NCBI GenBank assembly: GCA_958452575.1
Contig: CAUDUM010000001.1
Coordinates: forward strand, 310,001-374,000
DNA: 64,000 nucleotides
Direction: 5' to 3'
Origin: an uncultured Eggerthellaceae bacterium
GTDB taxonomy: Bacteria > Actinomycetota > Coriobacteriia > Coriobacteriales > Eggerthellaceae
Below the pieces are notes generated by a model, which had not been told where the DNA came from, searched no databases, and saw only the letters and a program-made list of their open reading frames with translations. Below, in pieces: positions 17,881-25,105 of this stretch (positions are counted from its first letter, which is position 1; each line of letters opens with the position of its first letter). A program made the position numbers and the translations under genes.

Positions 17881-19338
17881 TTGACCACCATCGAATCGTA
17901 TTCCGGATCCAGCGCATCCGGTCATTTGATCATGCCCGCTGATCCGTTTGACGCAGCTTCCATCGGCTCCACGTCCGCCTTCATGGGGTTGACCTTTTGC
18001 GTCCGCACGTTCGGCTGCCAGATGAACAAGCATGATTCCGAACGTGTTTGCGGCATGCTTGAAGCGATGGGGGCCCTTCCCGTCGAGGAATTCGAAGACG
18101 CCGATATCGTCGTCTTCATGACGTGCTGTGTGCGCGAAGCGGCTGACACGCGCCTTTACGGTCAGGTCGCCTCTATGAAGAACATCCCTTTGCGTGCGGG
18201 ATCCTCGGTCGACAAGCGGATAATCGCCGTCGGAGGCTGCATCGGGCAGCGTGATGGCGACAAGCTGCTTGAGTCCTTGCCTCACCTCGATGTCGTTTTC
18301 GGCACGCATAACCTTGGAGCGCTGCCGCAGTTGCTCGAACGCACGTTGCGCGAAGGATCCCGAAACGTCGAGGTGCTCGATGCTTCCGCCTCGTTTCCAA
18401 CCGACCTTCCCACTGATCGCGAGAATCCTTGGGCCGCTTGGTTGCCGATCACCATCGGTTGCAACAACTTCTGCACGTATTGCATTGTCCCCTATGTCAG
18501 AGGTCGCGAGAAATCGCGCCCTATCGAGGACATCGTCGCCGAGGCGCAGCGTTATGTCGACGCCGGTGTCAAAGAGATCACGCTGCTCGGTCAAAACGTC
18601 AACTCATACGGTCGCGACCTTTACGGCTCCCCGCGTTTCGCGGATGTTCTCGACGCCATCGATGCCACTGGGATCAAGCGCCTGCGCTTTGCCACAAGCC
18701 ACCCCAAAGACCTCACCGATGAGGTCATCGCCAAGTTCGGCTCCCTTCGCTCCTTGATGCCCGCCCTGCATCTTCCGGTGCAGTCCGGCTCCAATACCAT
18801 TCTGGCTGCGATGAATCGCCGCTATACACGGGAGAGGTATCGCGAGCTTGTTGCCAAGCTGCGCGCCGTCCGCCCCGATATCGCCCTGTCCACTGACGTC
18901 ATCGTCGGGTTCCCTGGCGAGACCGATAAGGATTTCGAGGACACCTACCGTCTGATCGACGAGATCGGCTACCACCAGGTGTTCACTTTCATCTATTCCA
19001 AGCGCGAGGGCACTCCTGCTGCTAAGCTCGAGGATTCCACTCCTCGCGAGGTGATCCAGAAGCGCTTCGATCGTCTTGTCGAGGTGGTTCAGGATCATGC
19101 CTGGACGGCCAATCAGACGGACTTGGGAACCACCGCCGAAATCCTCGTTGAAGGCGTCTCCAAACGGGATCCGCAGCTTTTGGCGGGCAAATCGCCCAAG
19201 AACCAGACGGTGCATGCCCGCCTTCCCGAAGGCGTCGATATCGCGCAATGGGAAGGCCGCTTCGTCGATGTGAAAATCGATCAAGCCAAAACCTGGTACC
19301 TTTCCGGGTCGGTGATCGACGGTTCGTTGCATGAGTAG
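17881..19338 (+). CDS. miaB: tRNA-2-methylthio-N6-dimethylallyladenosine synthase MiaB
   Basis: Radical-SAM methylthiotransferase that modifies i6A37 of tRNAs. It is 485 aa. UPF0004 domain with RTFGCQMNKHDSER; CxxxCxxC in GCNNFCTYCIVPYVRGRE (about residues 194-201); C-terminal TRAM domain. A TTG start at 17881 has a well-placed gaaagg. ATG codons at 17932 and 17983 are alternatives and would remove a Ser/Ala-rich extension of 17-34 residues that carries a small hairpin. It overlaps miaA, whose product makes its substrate, by 8 nt. Confidence 0.95.
   Translation: MTTIESYSGSSASGHLIMPADPFDAASIGSTSAFMGLTFCVRTFGCQMNKHDSERVCGMLEAMGALPVEEFEDADIVVFMTCCVREAADTRLYGQVASMKNIPLRAGSSVDKRIIAVGGCIGQRDGDKLLESLPHLDVVFGTHNLGALPQLLERTLREGSRNVEVLDASASFPTDLPTDRENPWAAWLPITIGCNNFCTYCIVPYVRGREKSRPIEDIVAEAQRYVDAGVKEITLLGQNVNSYGRDLYGSPRFADVLDAIDATGIKRLRFATSHPKDLTDEVIAKFGSLRSLMPALHLPVQSGSNTILAAMNRRYTRERYRELVAKLRAVRPDIALSTDVIVGFPGETDKDFEDTYRLIDEIGYHQVFTFIYSKREGTPAAKLEDSTPREVIQKRFDRLVEVVQDHAWTANQTDLGTTAEILVEGVSKRDPQLLAGKSPKNQTVHARLPEGVDIAQWEGRFVDVKIDQAKTWYLSGSVIDGSLHE
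17903..17921 (+). repeat. Hairpin inside miaB N-terminal codons
   Basis: ccggat / atccgg, a 6-bp stem with a 7-nt loop, 51 nt after the spoVS stop. It is the weakest member of the coding-embedded hairpin set in this window. Confidence 0.35.
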
Positions 19339-20269
19339 CATCGATCCCGTTATCATCATTGTCGGCCCGACCGCATCCGGCAAGACCGATCTTGCTCAAC
19401 TGATCGCGCTATTGGTTGATGGGGAAGTGGTCAGCGCCGATTCCATGCAGGTCTATCGCGGCATGGATATCGGCACGGGAAAGCTTCCCGTCGAGGATAG
19501 GCTTGTCGCACATCATGGATTCGATCTTGTCGATCCTGGCGAGCCCTATTCAGCCGCGCTTTTTCAAACGTATGCACGCCGCTGCTTCAAGGATATCTCC
19601 TCGCGCGGAAAGCGCACCTTGCTGTGCGGAGGGACCGGATTCTACGTACGGGCCGCTATAGACGATTACGTTTTCCCGGAAGGCGAGCAGGTGGACAACC
19701 CGATTCGCGACAAATATAACCGGATTGCCCAAACCGAAGGCGCTGAATGCTTGTGGAAGTTGTTGAGGGAACGCGATCCGCGCAGTGCCGAGATCATCCC
19801 TCCTCGTGACGTGAAGCGAGTTGTGAGGGCTTTCGAGCTTCTAGAAGTCGGATCCTCCTATGCATCTCAAAAAGAGAAACTGGCTTCGATACCTCAGCTG
19901 ATCCCCGCCATCTTCATCGGCCTTCGTGTCGACCCCGACCTTTTGAGGGAGCGGATCGACGCGCGTGTTGACTCCATGTTCGAAAACGGCCTTGTGGAAG
20001 AGGTGGAGGCTCTTTTGAAGGCCGGCTTCAGAGAGGGCATCACGGCACCGCAAGCGATCGGCTACAAAGAGGTCGTGTCCGCTTTGGACGGCACCATCAC
20101 CATGGACGAGGCCCGCGAGAAGATCAAGATCTCCACCCATCGTTACGCCAAAAGGCAGCGGACGTGGTTTCGCAAGGAGGCGCGAATCCATTGGATCGAT
20201 GCTAATGAGCTAGATATCAACGTCCTTGCCGATCGAGCTCTGCGCATCGTGAGGGAATTCTCCTCCTAG
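19331..20269 (+). CDS. miaA: tRNA dimethylallyltransferase MiaA
   Basis: Transfers dimethylallyl to A37 of tRNAs reading UNN codons; MiaB then methylthiolates the product. It is 312 aa, of normal length. P-loop GPTASGKT is at residues 12-19, followed by the SADSMQVYRGMDIGTGK substrate segment and AIGYKEV near residue 240. The ATG overlaps the 3' end of miaB by 8 nt, so the pair is translationally coupled. hflX follows after 70 nt; miaA-hflX adjacency is common. Confidence 0.96.
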   Translation: MSSIDPVIIIVGPTASGKTDLAQLIALLVDGEVVSADSMQVYRGMDIGTGKLPVEDRLVAHHGFDLVDPGEPYSAALFQTYARRCFKDISSRGKRTLLCGGTGFYVRAAIDDYVFPEGEQVDNPIRDKYNRIAQTEGAECLWKLLRERDPRSAEIIPPRDVKRVVRAFELLEVGSSYASQKEKLASIPQLIPAIFIGLRVDPDLLRERIDARVDSMFENGLVEEVEALLKAGFREGITAPQAIGYKEVVSALDGTITMDEAREKIKISTHRYAKRQRTWFRKEARIHWIDANELDINVLADRALRIVREFSS

Positions 20270-20326
20270 CGTTTGTTTGCCGTAGCGCGGGCTTCGTTCG
20301 ACGTCTTCACTGCATCACGTGTGTGC

Positions 20327-20332
20327 TAAGAT
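20327..20332 (+). promoter_or_regulatory. Putative hflX -10 element, leaderless mRNA
   Basis: TAAGAT ends exactly 7 nt before the ATG at 20340, which would place the transcription start on the initiator codon. There is no Shine-Dalgarno sequence and the -35 is poor. Confidence 0.45.
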
Positions 20333-20339
20333 ACCCGCT

Positions 20340-21650
20340 ATGAGTGAATTCGAATCTGTGATCCAGCGAGGACCGGCTACCGTCGTTGAGCAGGCGCGCG
20401 AACGCGCTATTCTGGTTGGCGTGGACCGCCCAGGCGCAAAATGGCCGGTCGCATCCTCTCTTGCCGAACTTGAACGATTGGCGGATACCGCCGGTGCCGA
20501 CACCGTTGCAACCACCACGCAAAAGCTCAGCGCTCCGAATCCCCGCACCTTCGTTGGCACGGGCAAGGCTGAGGAGCTCGCGCAGCTTGCAAGGACCCAT
20601 GCTGCCGATCTTGTCATCTTCGACGATGAGTTGAGTCCTTCTCAGCAGGCCAACCTTGAGAAGATCATCGACAAGGACGTCAAGGTGATCGATCGCACGG
20701 CGCTCATCCTGGATATATTCGCCTTGCATGCGACGAGCCGCGAAGGTCGCCTTCAGGTTCGCCTCGCTCAAAATCAGTACCTTTACCCGCGCCTTCGCGG
20801 CATGTGGGCGCATCTTGCTTCCAACCGTATGGGTGGCGGCGTCGGTTCGCGTTTTGGCGAAGGCGAAAGCCAGCTGGAAGTCGACAGACGAATGGTGCGC
20901 AAACGGATAACCTCCATCAAACGCGAGCTCGAGCATCTGGGATCCGTCCGCCATCTCCAGCGTGAGAGCCGCCTGTCGAGCGGTATGTTCAAAGTCGCAC
21001 TTGCCGGGTACACCAATGCAGGCAAATCGAGCTTGCTCAACCGCCTCACCGATGCCGACGTGCTGAGCTACGACAAACTTTTCGCCACGCTCGATTCGAC
21101 GACGCGGCGATACAAGCTTCCCGAAGGACGCGAGATCACGCTGACCGACACCGTGGGTTTCATCCAGAAACTGCCCACCACGCTTGTCGAGGCGTTTAAA
21201 TCAACCCTCGATGAGATCACGGGGGCGGATCTGATCCTGCATGTCATCGATGCTTCCTCTCCGGAATACGATGCTCAAATCCTAGCAGTTGAAGAAGTGC
21301 TCGATCAGATTCACGCGCACGACATTCCCTGTATCAAAGTCTTCAACAAAATAGACCTTCTTGATGAAGAATGCCGCCTTGGGCTTGAAACAAGGCATAG
21401 CCATGATGTGCTCGTTTCCGCAGAAACGGGCGAGGGGATCGATCACTTGATCAAGCGCATAGAAATAGCCGCATCCTCATCGGATGCGGCTATCGAGGTG
21501 ATCGTTCCTTACAGCGAGGGAAGGATCGTATCCATCGCACATGAACGATGCCGTATCATCACCGAGGAGCATCGTGCCGAAGGCACCTACCTTTCGATGA
21601 TGGTGCCTTTCGCTTACAGAGACCTATTCGAGCCTTACAAACTTGCGTAA
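20340..21650 (+). CDS. hflX: GTPase HflX
   Basis: Ribosome-associated GTPase that splits stalled 70S ribosomes under stress. It is 436 aa. N-terminal HflX domain with the conserved NPRTFVGTGKAEEL segment and the RMGGGVGSRFGEGESQLEVDR region. G1 is GYTNAGKS at about residues 223-230; DTVGFI and NKIDLL complete the G domain. The ATG at 20340 is chosen over an upstream GTG at 20319; no ribosome-binding site precedes it, but a -10-like TAAGAT lies 7 nt upstream, so it may be leaderless. It ends 4 nt from the convergent lexA and contains a likely lexA terminator in its 3' part. Confidence 0.94.
   Translation: MSEFESVIQRGPATVVEQARERAILVGVDRPGAKWPVASSLAELERLADTAGADTVATTTQKLSAPNPRTFVGTGKAEELAQLARTHAADLVIFDDELSPSQQANLEKIIDKDVKVIDRTALILDIFALHATSREGRLQVRLAQNQYLYPRLRGMWAHLASNRMGGGVGSRFGEGESQLEVDRRMVRKRITSIKRELEHLGSVRHLQRESRLSSGMFKVALAGYTNAGKSSLLNRLTDADVLSYDKLFATLDSTTRRYKLPEGREITLTDTVGFIQKLPTTLVEAFKSTLDEITGADLILHVIDASSPEYDAQILAVEEVLDQIHAHDIPCIKVFNKIDLLDEECRLGLETRHSHDVLVSAETGEGIDHLIKRIEIAASSSDAAIEVIVPYSEGRIVSIAHERCRIITEEHRAEGTYLSMMVPFAYRDLFEPYKLA
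21461..21492 (-). terminator. Probable lexA terminator embedded in hflX
   Basis: tagccgcatcc / ggatgcggcta, 11-bp perfect stem with a 5-nt loop. On the minus strand it is followed by TTTCTAT, a T-rich tail. It lies about 163 nt past the lexA stop, inside the 3' coding part of the opposite gene. Confidence 0.6.
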
Positions 21651-21654
21651 CGTC

Positions 21655-22293
21655 TTATAGGCGCCTGAAGACGGCGACAACCTTGCCGGCAATGGAGCAA
21701 TCGCGGGTGATGATCGGCTCCATCGAAGAGTTTTCGGGCTGAAGGCGGATATGGTCCTTTTCGCGGTAGAAGCGTTTCACGGTTGCCCCGTCGTCGATGA
21801 TCGCGACGACGATGTCGCCGTTGTTGGCCACGGGTTGCTCTTTGACCACGACGTAATCGCCATCGTTGATGCCGGCTTCGATCATCGAATCGCCGCGGAC
21901 GGAGAGCATGAACGAAGGCGCATCGCCGACGATGTCGGTCGGAAGCGTCATGGTATCGGTGATGTTCTCTTCTGCGAGGATGGGGGAGCCCGCAGCGACG
22001 TTACCCACCAAGGGTACCTCCACCGCGCGGCCGAAGGAGGGCGCGATGACATTATCGACCACTGCCGATTCATCCGAAGGATGCGTGAGGGCGATAGAGC
22101 GCGACTTCAGCGGATCGCGTTTGATCAAGCCTTTCTCTTCGAGGGCTTTAAGATGCACGTGCACGGTGGAAGGGGAGGAGAGCCCCAAGCTCTGGCAGAT
22201 CTCGCGCACCGTGGGGCCGTAGCCTTTCTCGCGGATGCAGGCTTCGATGCAATCGAGCACCGCCTGTTGGCGCTTGGTCACTTTTTCGCTCAT
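21655..22293 (-). CDS. lexA: SOS repressor LexA
   Basis: Transcriptional repressor and self-cleaving serine peptidase. It is 212 aa. The winged HTH spans about residues 1-65. The Ala101-Gly102 cleavage site lies in GNVAAGSP, catalytic Ser136 in VRGDSMIEAG and Lys173 in ATVKRF. All key residues are intact, so cleavage upon RecA-ssDNA formation is expected. Upstream are three LexA boxes and its own promoter (TTGCGT, 18 bp, TATAAT, minus strand), which overlaps the divergent promoter of the small SOS gene. Convergent with hflX at the 3' end. Confidence 0.98.
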   Translation of the reverse strand: MSEKVTKRQQAVLDCIEACIREKGYGPTVREICQSLGLSSPSTVHVHLKALEEKGLIKRDPLKSRSIALTHPSDESAVVDNVIAPSFGRAVEVPLVGNVAAGSPILAEENITDTMTLPTDIVGDAPSFMLSVRGDSMIEAGINDGDYVVVKEQPVANNGDIVVAIIDDGATVKRFYREKDHIRLQPENSSMEPIITRDCSIAGKVVAVFRRL

Positions 22294-22311
22294 CGAGCAA
22301 TCCTTTCTAAC

Positions 22312-22325
22312 CGAACAAATGTTTT
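22312..22325 (+). promoter_or_regulatory. LexA box 1 (lexA leader)
   Basis: CGAACAAATGTTTT, close to the Gram-positive SOS consensus CGAACNNNNGTTYK. It lies between the lexA transcription start and its ribosome-binding site. Confidence 0.75.
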
Positions 22326-22332
22326 ATTTTCG

Positions 22333-22361
22333 TTGACAGGAACCTTTGTTCGCTCTATTAT
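22333..22361 (+). promoter_or_regulatory. Promoter of the small SOS gene
   Basis: TTGACA (22333-22338), exactly 17-bp spacer, TATTAT (22356-22361). The spacer begins with LexA box 2. Reading rightwards it drives the 109-aa gene starting at 22403. Confidence 0.8.
22339..22352 (-). promoter_or_regulatory. LexA box 2 (in the spacer of the rightward promoter)
   Basis: CGAACAAAGGTTCC on the minus strand, almost the exact reverse complement of box 3. It occupies the -35/-10 spacer of the divergent gene. Confidence 0.8.
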
Positions 22362-22386
22362 AAACACGAACAAAGGTTCTACGCAA
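22357..22386 (-). promoter_or_regulatory. lexA promoter
   Basis: On the minus strand TTGCGT (22386-22381), 18-bp spacer containing LexA box 3, TATAAT (22362-22357). Its -10 overlaps the -10 of the rightward promoter, so the two promoters face each other. Confidence 0.7.
22367..22380 (+). promoter_or_regulatory. LexA box 3 (in the spacer of the lexA promoter)
   Basis: CGAACAAAGGTTCT; lies in the lexA -35/-10 spacer and just downstream of the rightward transcription start, so it can repress both directions. Confidence 0.8.
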
Positions 22387-22402
22387 GGAGAACGGAGCTG
22401 AA

Positions 22403-22732
22403 ATGAGCAACAGTATTAAGAATTTCCCGGTTGAAGGAACTGCAGCTCTTCGTGCCGAAAACACCGCTGCCGAACCGACCTGCATCATCTCGTTTCCTGC
22501 TCATGCGCGTCGTCCGCTTCACGCTAAGTCGCAATCTGATGATTCCGATAGCGGTTTGATCAACGGTGTCCTTGGGAAGGCCTCTTCCGCGATCCTTGAC
22601 GGAGGGATGGCTAGCTGTCTCCGCAATGGAACGTGCAAGGGCAAGGCGGTCGGAGGGTTGACCAGCCTGCAGGCTGCCGGGGCCTCCCTTGTATTCTTTG
22701 TCTTCCTCATGGGCACGCTGCTGTTTGTTTAA
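22403..22732 (+). CDS. Small LexA-regulated protein with C-terminal membrane helix; candidate SOS division inhibitor
   Basis: 109 aa, not recognised by sequence. The N-terminal about 85 residues are hydrophilic and probably cytoplasmic. The last about 21 residues (from about residue 89) are a single hydrophobic helix ending the protein, a tail-anchor-like topology. There is no LysM domain. The promoter is SOS-type with a LexA box in the spacer; ggag lies 5 nt before the ATG. It is divergent from lexA and upstream of nrdR, the place held by yneA in Bacillus and divS (divS-nrdR) in Corynebacterium, both SOS-induced division suppressors. Function is inferred from position, control and topology only. 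A strong terminator follows. Confidence 0.7.
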   Translation: MSNSIKNFPVEGTAALRAENTAAEPTCIISFPAHARRPLHAKSQSDDSDSGLINGVLGKASSAILDGGMASCLRNGTCKGKAVGGLTSLQAAGASLVFFVFLMGTLLFV

Positions 22733-22752
22733 GCGGCTGTTGCTTGACATAC

Positions 22753-22775
22753 CGCTGATGCTGCGTTTCAGCGGC
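22753..22775 (+). repeat. Inverted repeat after the SOS small gene
   Basis: ccgctga / tcagcgg, 7-bp stem with a 9-nt loop, 21 nt after the stop. Probably part of a tandem termination region with the next hairpin. Confidence 0.4.
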
Positions 22776-22782
22776 TGCGTTG

Positions 22783-22815
22783 AAGGGCTTCGAACAACCG
22801 AAGCCCTTCCTTTTA
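22783..22815 (+). terminator. Terminator after the SOS small gene
   Basis: gaagggcttcg / cgaagcccttc, 11-bp perfect stem with a 6-nt loop followed by cttttatt. It separates the SOS gene from nrdR, so nrdR probably has its own promoter. Confidence 0.8.
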
Positions 22816-22891
22816 TTGATGATTTAATATACGGAGGGCATGCATTCCGGGTTGCGGTATTATGAAGCGTACACAGATCGTAAGGAGTAGC

Positions 22892-23338
22892 ATGCGTTGT
22901 CCCAGCTGCGGTCATCTTGAATCCAAGGTGGTTGATTCTCGTCCGTCCGATGATGGCGGCGTCATTCGTCGCCGTAGAGAGTGCCTTGAATGCGGAAGGC
23001 GCTTTACCACGTACGAAAGAGCTGAAGAGAATCCTTTGATCGTCGTGAAATCAGACGGATCCTCCGAAGCCTACGATCGTCAGAAGCTGATGCGCGGACT
23101 GTTGATCGCCTGTGCTAAGCGACCCATTTCGCCTGAACAGATCTCCTCGTTGATAAACGGCATCGAGACGGATCTGAGGAATTCCAATCAGATCGAGATC
23201 CGCTCCAAAGAGCTTGGCGATATGGTGATGTCCCGCTTGGCAAAGCTGGACGACGTCGCGTACGTCCGGTTCGCCAGCGTGTACAAAGACTTCCAGAACA
23301 TCGAGGAATTCGCCGCCGCGCTTGAGGAGTTGCATTAG
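22892..23338 (+). CDS. nrdR: Transcriptional repressor NrdR
   Basis: ATP/dATP-sensing repressor of ribonucleotide reductase operons. It is 148 aa. N-terminal zinc ribbon with CPSC (residues 3-6) and CLEC (about 31-34), then an ATP-cone domain (about 45-135). The ATG at 22892 follows taaggag at ideal distance; a longer frame from 22862 lacks conservation. It is 1 nt upstream of dut, a second dNTP-pool gene, so the two form an operon. Confidence 0.97.
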   Translation: MRCPSCGHLESKVVDSRPSDDGGVIRRRRECLECGRRFTTYERAEENPLIVVKSDGSSEAYDRQKLMRGLLIACAKRPISPEQISSLINGIETDLRNSNQIEIRSKELGDMVMSRLAKLDDVAYVRFASVYKDFQNIEEFAAALEELH

Positions 23339-23339
23339 C

Positions 23340-23783
23340 ATGACGATCAGCATCCCTTTGCAGCAATTGGACAAAGAACTGCCGATTCCCGAGAACGCTT
23401 ACGTCGGCGATGGGGCAGTGGATTTACGCTCAACCAAAGACATCGTCCTGGCTCCTTTTGAGCGCGCGTTGATTCCCACCGGTATCGCGATCGAGCTTCC
23501 CTTGGGATTTGCCGCTTTGGTGGTTCCGCGCAGCGGACTTGCTATCAAGCATGGCATAACCTTGGTCAACGCACCGGGTCTGATCGACAGCAATTATCGC
23601 GGGGAGATCGGCGCGATCGTCGCGAACATGGATCCGCATGAAAAGTTCGAGATCAAACGTGGGGATCGGATCGCACAGCTCATGATCGTCTCCGTTGAGC
23701 AACCTGAGTTCAAAATCGTAGAGTCGCTTTCCGAAACCGACCGAGGTGCAGGCGGGTTCGGCAGTAGCGGAGTGTCGAATTAA
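23340..23783 (+). CDS. dut: Deoxyuridine 5'-triphosphate nucleotidohydrolase
   Basis: Hydrolyses dUTP to dUMP, preventing uracil incorporation. It is 147 aa, of normal trimeric dUTPase size. All five motifs are present: GDGAVDLRS, PRSGLAIKHG, NAPGLIDSNYRGEIG, RGDRIAQL and the C-terminal DRGAGGFGSSG. The ATG at 23340 is 1 nt after the nrdR stop. In-frame start codons upstream overlap nrdR and are not supported. Confidence 0.96.
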   Translation: MTISIPLQQLDKELPIPENAYVGDGAVDLRSTKDIVLAPFERALIPTGIAIELPLGFAALVVPRSGLAIKHGITLVNAPGLIDSNYRGEIGAIVANMDPHEKFEIKRGDRIAQLMIVSVEQPEFKIVESLSETDRGAGGFGSSGVSN

Positions 23784-23802
23784 TATATTAGGCGATTCCT
23801 TT

Positions 23803-23833
23803 CTAACCGATTAGAGTAACTCTAATCGGTTAG
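23803..23833. promoter_or_regulatory. MerR operator 1 within a 31-bp palindrome
   Basis: Core TTAGAGTAACTCTAA (23811-23825) extended by ctaaccga / tcggttag to 14-bp arms around a 3-nt centre. First of three sites upstream of the merR gene. Confidence 0.75.
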
Positions 23834-23835
23834 AA

Positions 23836-23850
23836 TTAGAGTTACTCTAA
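23836..23850. promoter_or_regulatory. MerR operator 2
   Basis: TTAGAGTTACTCTAA, identical half-sites to operator 1, centred 25 bp downstream of it. Confidence 0.75.
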
Positions 23851-23886
23851 TAAGAGGTGTTCTAACAGTTAGTCTGATCTTAAAAA

Positions 23887-23901
23887 TTAGAGTTACTCTA
23901 A
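23887..23901. promoter_or_regulatory. MerR operator 3
   Basis: TTAGAGTTACTCTAA, directly before the aagga ribosome-binding site of merR. Its placement suggests autorepression. Confidence 0.7.
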
Positions 23902-23917
23902 CAGTAAGGACGATTCG

Positions 23918-24319
23918 ATGAACGATAACGGCGATCTCAGCGAAAACAAGAGCAGTTTGCTGCTGGGCATCAATGAAGTCGTAGAGCTCACAGGAATATC
24001 CGCGTTCACCATCCGTTACTACGATAAATGCGGTTTCTTTCCAAATCTCATCCGCGGCAAACGCGGCGTTCGAAGCTTTTCAGATGCGGACATCCGTCAG
24101 CTTAAGCTCGTCGATGCATTGCGCCGCAGCGGGCTGTCAATCGAGGGTATTCGATACTATGTCAAGCTGTCGAAACGCGGACGCGAATCCGAGAGGGATC
24201 GGTTGTCGATCTTACAGACTCAAACAACCGCGCTTGAGTATCAGATAGCCGAAGCTGAGGAAAGCCTTGCAATGCTACGAAATGAAGTTGCGGAGCTGAA
24301 GATCCGTACCCAGGATTAA
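23918..24319 (+). CDS. MerR-family transcriptional regulator
   Basis: 133 aa. N-terminal winged HTH (about residues 15-85, with the hallmark FTIRYYDKCGFFPNLIRGKRGVRSFSDADI stretch split around the wing). A C-terminal coiled-coil dimerisation helix follows (about 90-130, TTALEYQIAEAEESLAMLRNEV). There are no cysteines suited to metal sensing in the C-terminal part, so it resembles the AdhR/NmlR-like group more than metal sensors. Three TTAGAGT-A/T-ACTCTAA palindromes lie upstream, and two more precede the phosphatase/lipoprotein pair, indicating a small local regulon. Ligand unknown. Confidence 0.9.
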   Translation: MNDNGDLSENKSSLLLGINEVVELTGISAFTIRYYDKCGFFPNLIRGKRGVRSFSDADIRQLKLVDALRRSGLSIEGIRYYVKLSKRGRESERDRLSILQTQTTALEYQIAEAEESLAMLRNEVAELKIRTQD

Positions 24320-24430
24320 CACACCGCTTTTTTGTATTGCAGAAAGCTCAGACGAGCGGCAAACATAATCAATCATCTGAAAAACGCGAAATTCCATGGG
24401 TTAGGAGTCGTCGTGACCCAAAATAGGGCC

Positions 24431-24460
24431 TTAGAACGGCTCTCAGAGCCTCGTTTCTAA
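24431..24460. repeat. Imperfect hairpin between merR and the phosphatase gene
   Basis: ttagaa ... ggctct c agagcc ... ttctaa; a 6-bp inner stem and an outer stem with unequal linkers. It lies in the 242-nt AT-rich convergent gap and may terminate either gene; weak. Confidence 0.35.
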
Positions 24461-24561
24461 AACTCCAGGTCAAAAGGTTAAAATATCGCAGTAATCAATT
24501 CGATACGCCTTTTGGAAGATATAAAGTAGATATAATGAGATGATAATATATGTTATGTAAA

Positions 24562-25032
24562 CTAGCGATGAAGAATCCTGTTTGACTCAAGATAATCGCA
24601 AAGCGCTTCGCACCCCTGCTTCACGTCCTGGTACGTCGTCTCGAAGTCGCCGGTATACCAAGGGTCGGCGATGCTTCTTGACGAGCCTGCGTATGCAAGT
24701 AGTTTGGAGATCTTCGAATCAGGATCCCCACCGCATATCGTCCTCATTCTGCGGATGTTCTCTTCGTCCATGCCGATGAGCATATCGAATTTATCATAGT
24801 CCGATTTCGTCATTTGCCGAGCGGTTTTCCCTGTGCAATCAATACCTTTGGTCGCCAGGATCCTTCGCGTTCCCCGATGGACAGGATTCCCGATCTCCTC
24901 GGTGCTTGTCGCTGCGGATTCGATATGAACGACATCCTCCAATCCTCGCGAATGAGCGCAATCCTTCATCACGAATTCCGCCATCGGCGATCTGCAGATA
25001 TTGCCATGGCAGACGAACAGGATATTGAACAT
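24562..25032 (-). CDS. Low-molecular-weight protein tyrosine phosphatase
   Basis: 156 aa. The catalytic P-loop CHGNICRS (Cys8, Arg14) is near the N terminus. The general-acid loop DPWYTGDF is near residue 123. The family dephosphorylates tyrosine (or arginine) phosphoproteins. Two TTAGAG-type operators lie in its upstream region (25085-25123). One sits in a 19-bp spacer between TTGTCT and TATGTG on the minus strand, the spacing typical of MerR-activated promoters. It is probably controlled by the MerR protein encoded next door. Confidence 0.95.
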   Translation of the reverse strand: MFNILFVCHGNICRSPMAEFVMKDCAHSRGLEDVVHIESAATSTEEIGNPVHRGTRRILATKGIDCTGKTARQMTKSDYDKFDMLIGMDEENIRRMRTICGGDPDSKISKLLAYAGSSRSIADPWYTGDFETTYQDVKQGCEALCDYLESNRILHR

Positions 25033-25084
25033 GATGGCTCCTCATACTCTACGATTCTGCTTACCAGATAGATTTCGCAATTAA

Positions 25085-25099
25085 TTAGAGTTGCTCTAA
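25085..25099. promoter_or_regulatory. MerR operator 4
   Basis: TTAGAGTTGCTCTAA, in the divergent 219-nt region between the phosphatase and lipoprotein genes. It lies just downstream of the proposed phosphatase -10. Confidence 0.7.
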
Positions 25100-25105
25100 C
25101 ACATA

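Noticed and set aside
24508..24536. Plus-strand promoter antisense to the phosphatase gene (TATAAT at 24531)
   Set aside because: No -35 at usable spacing; the stretch is simply AT-rich. Needs start mapping.
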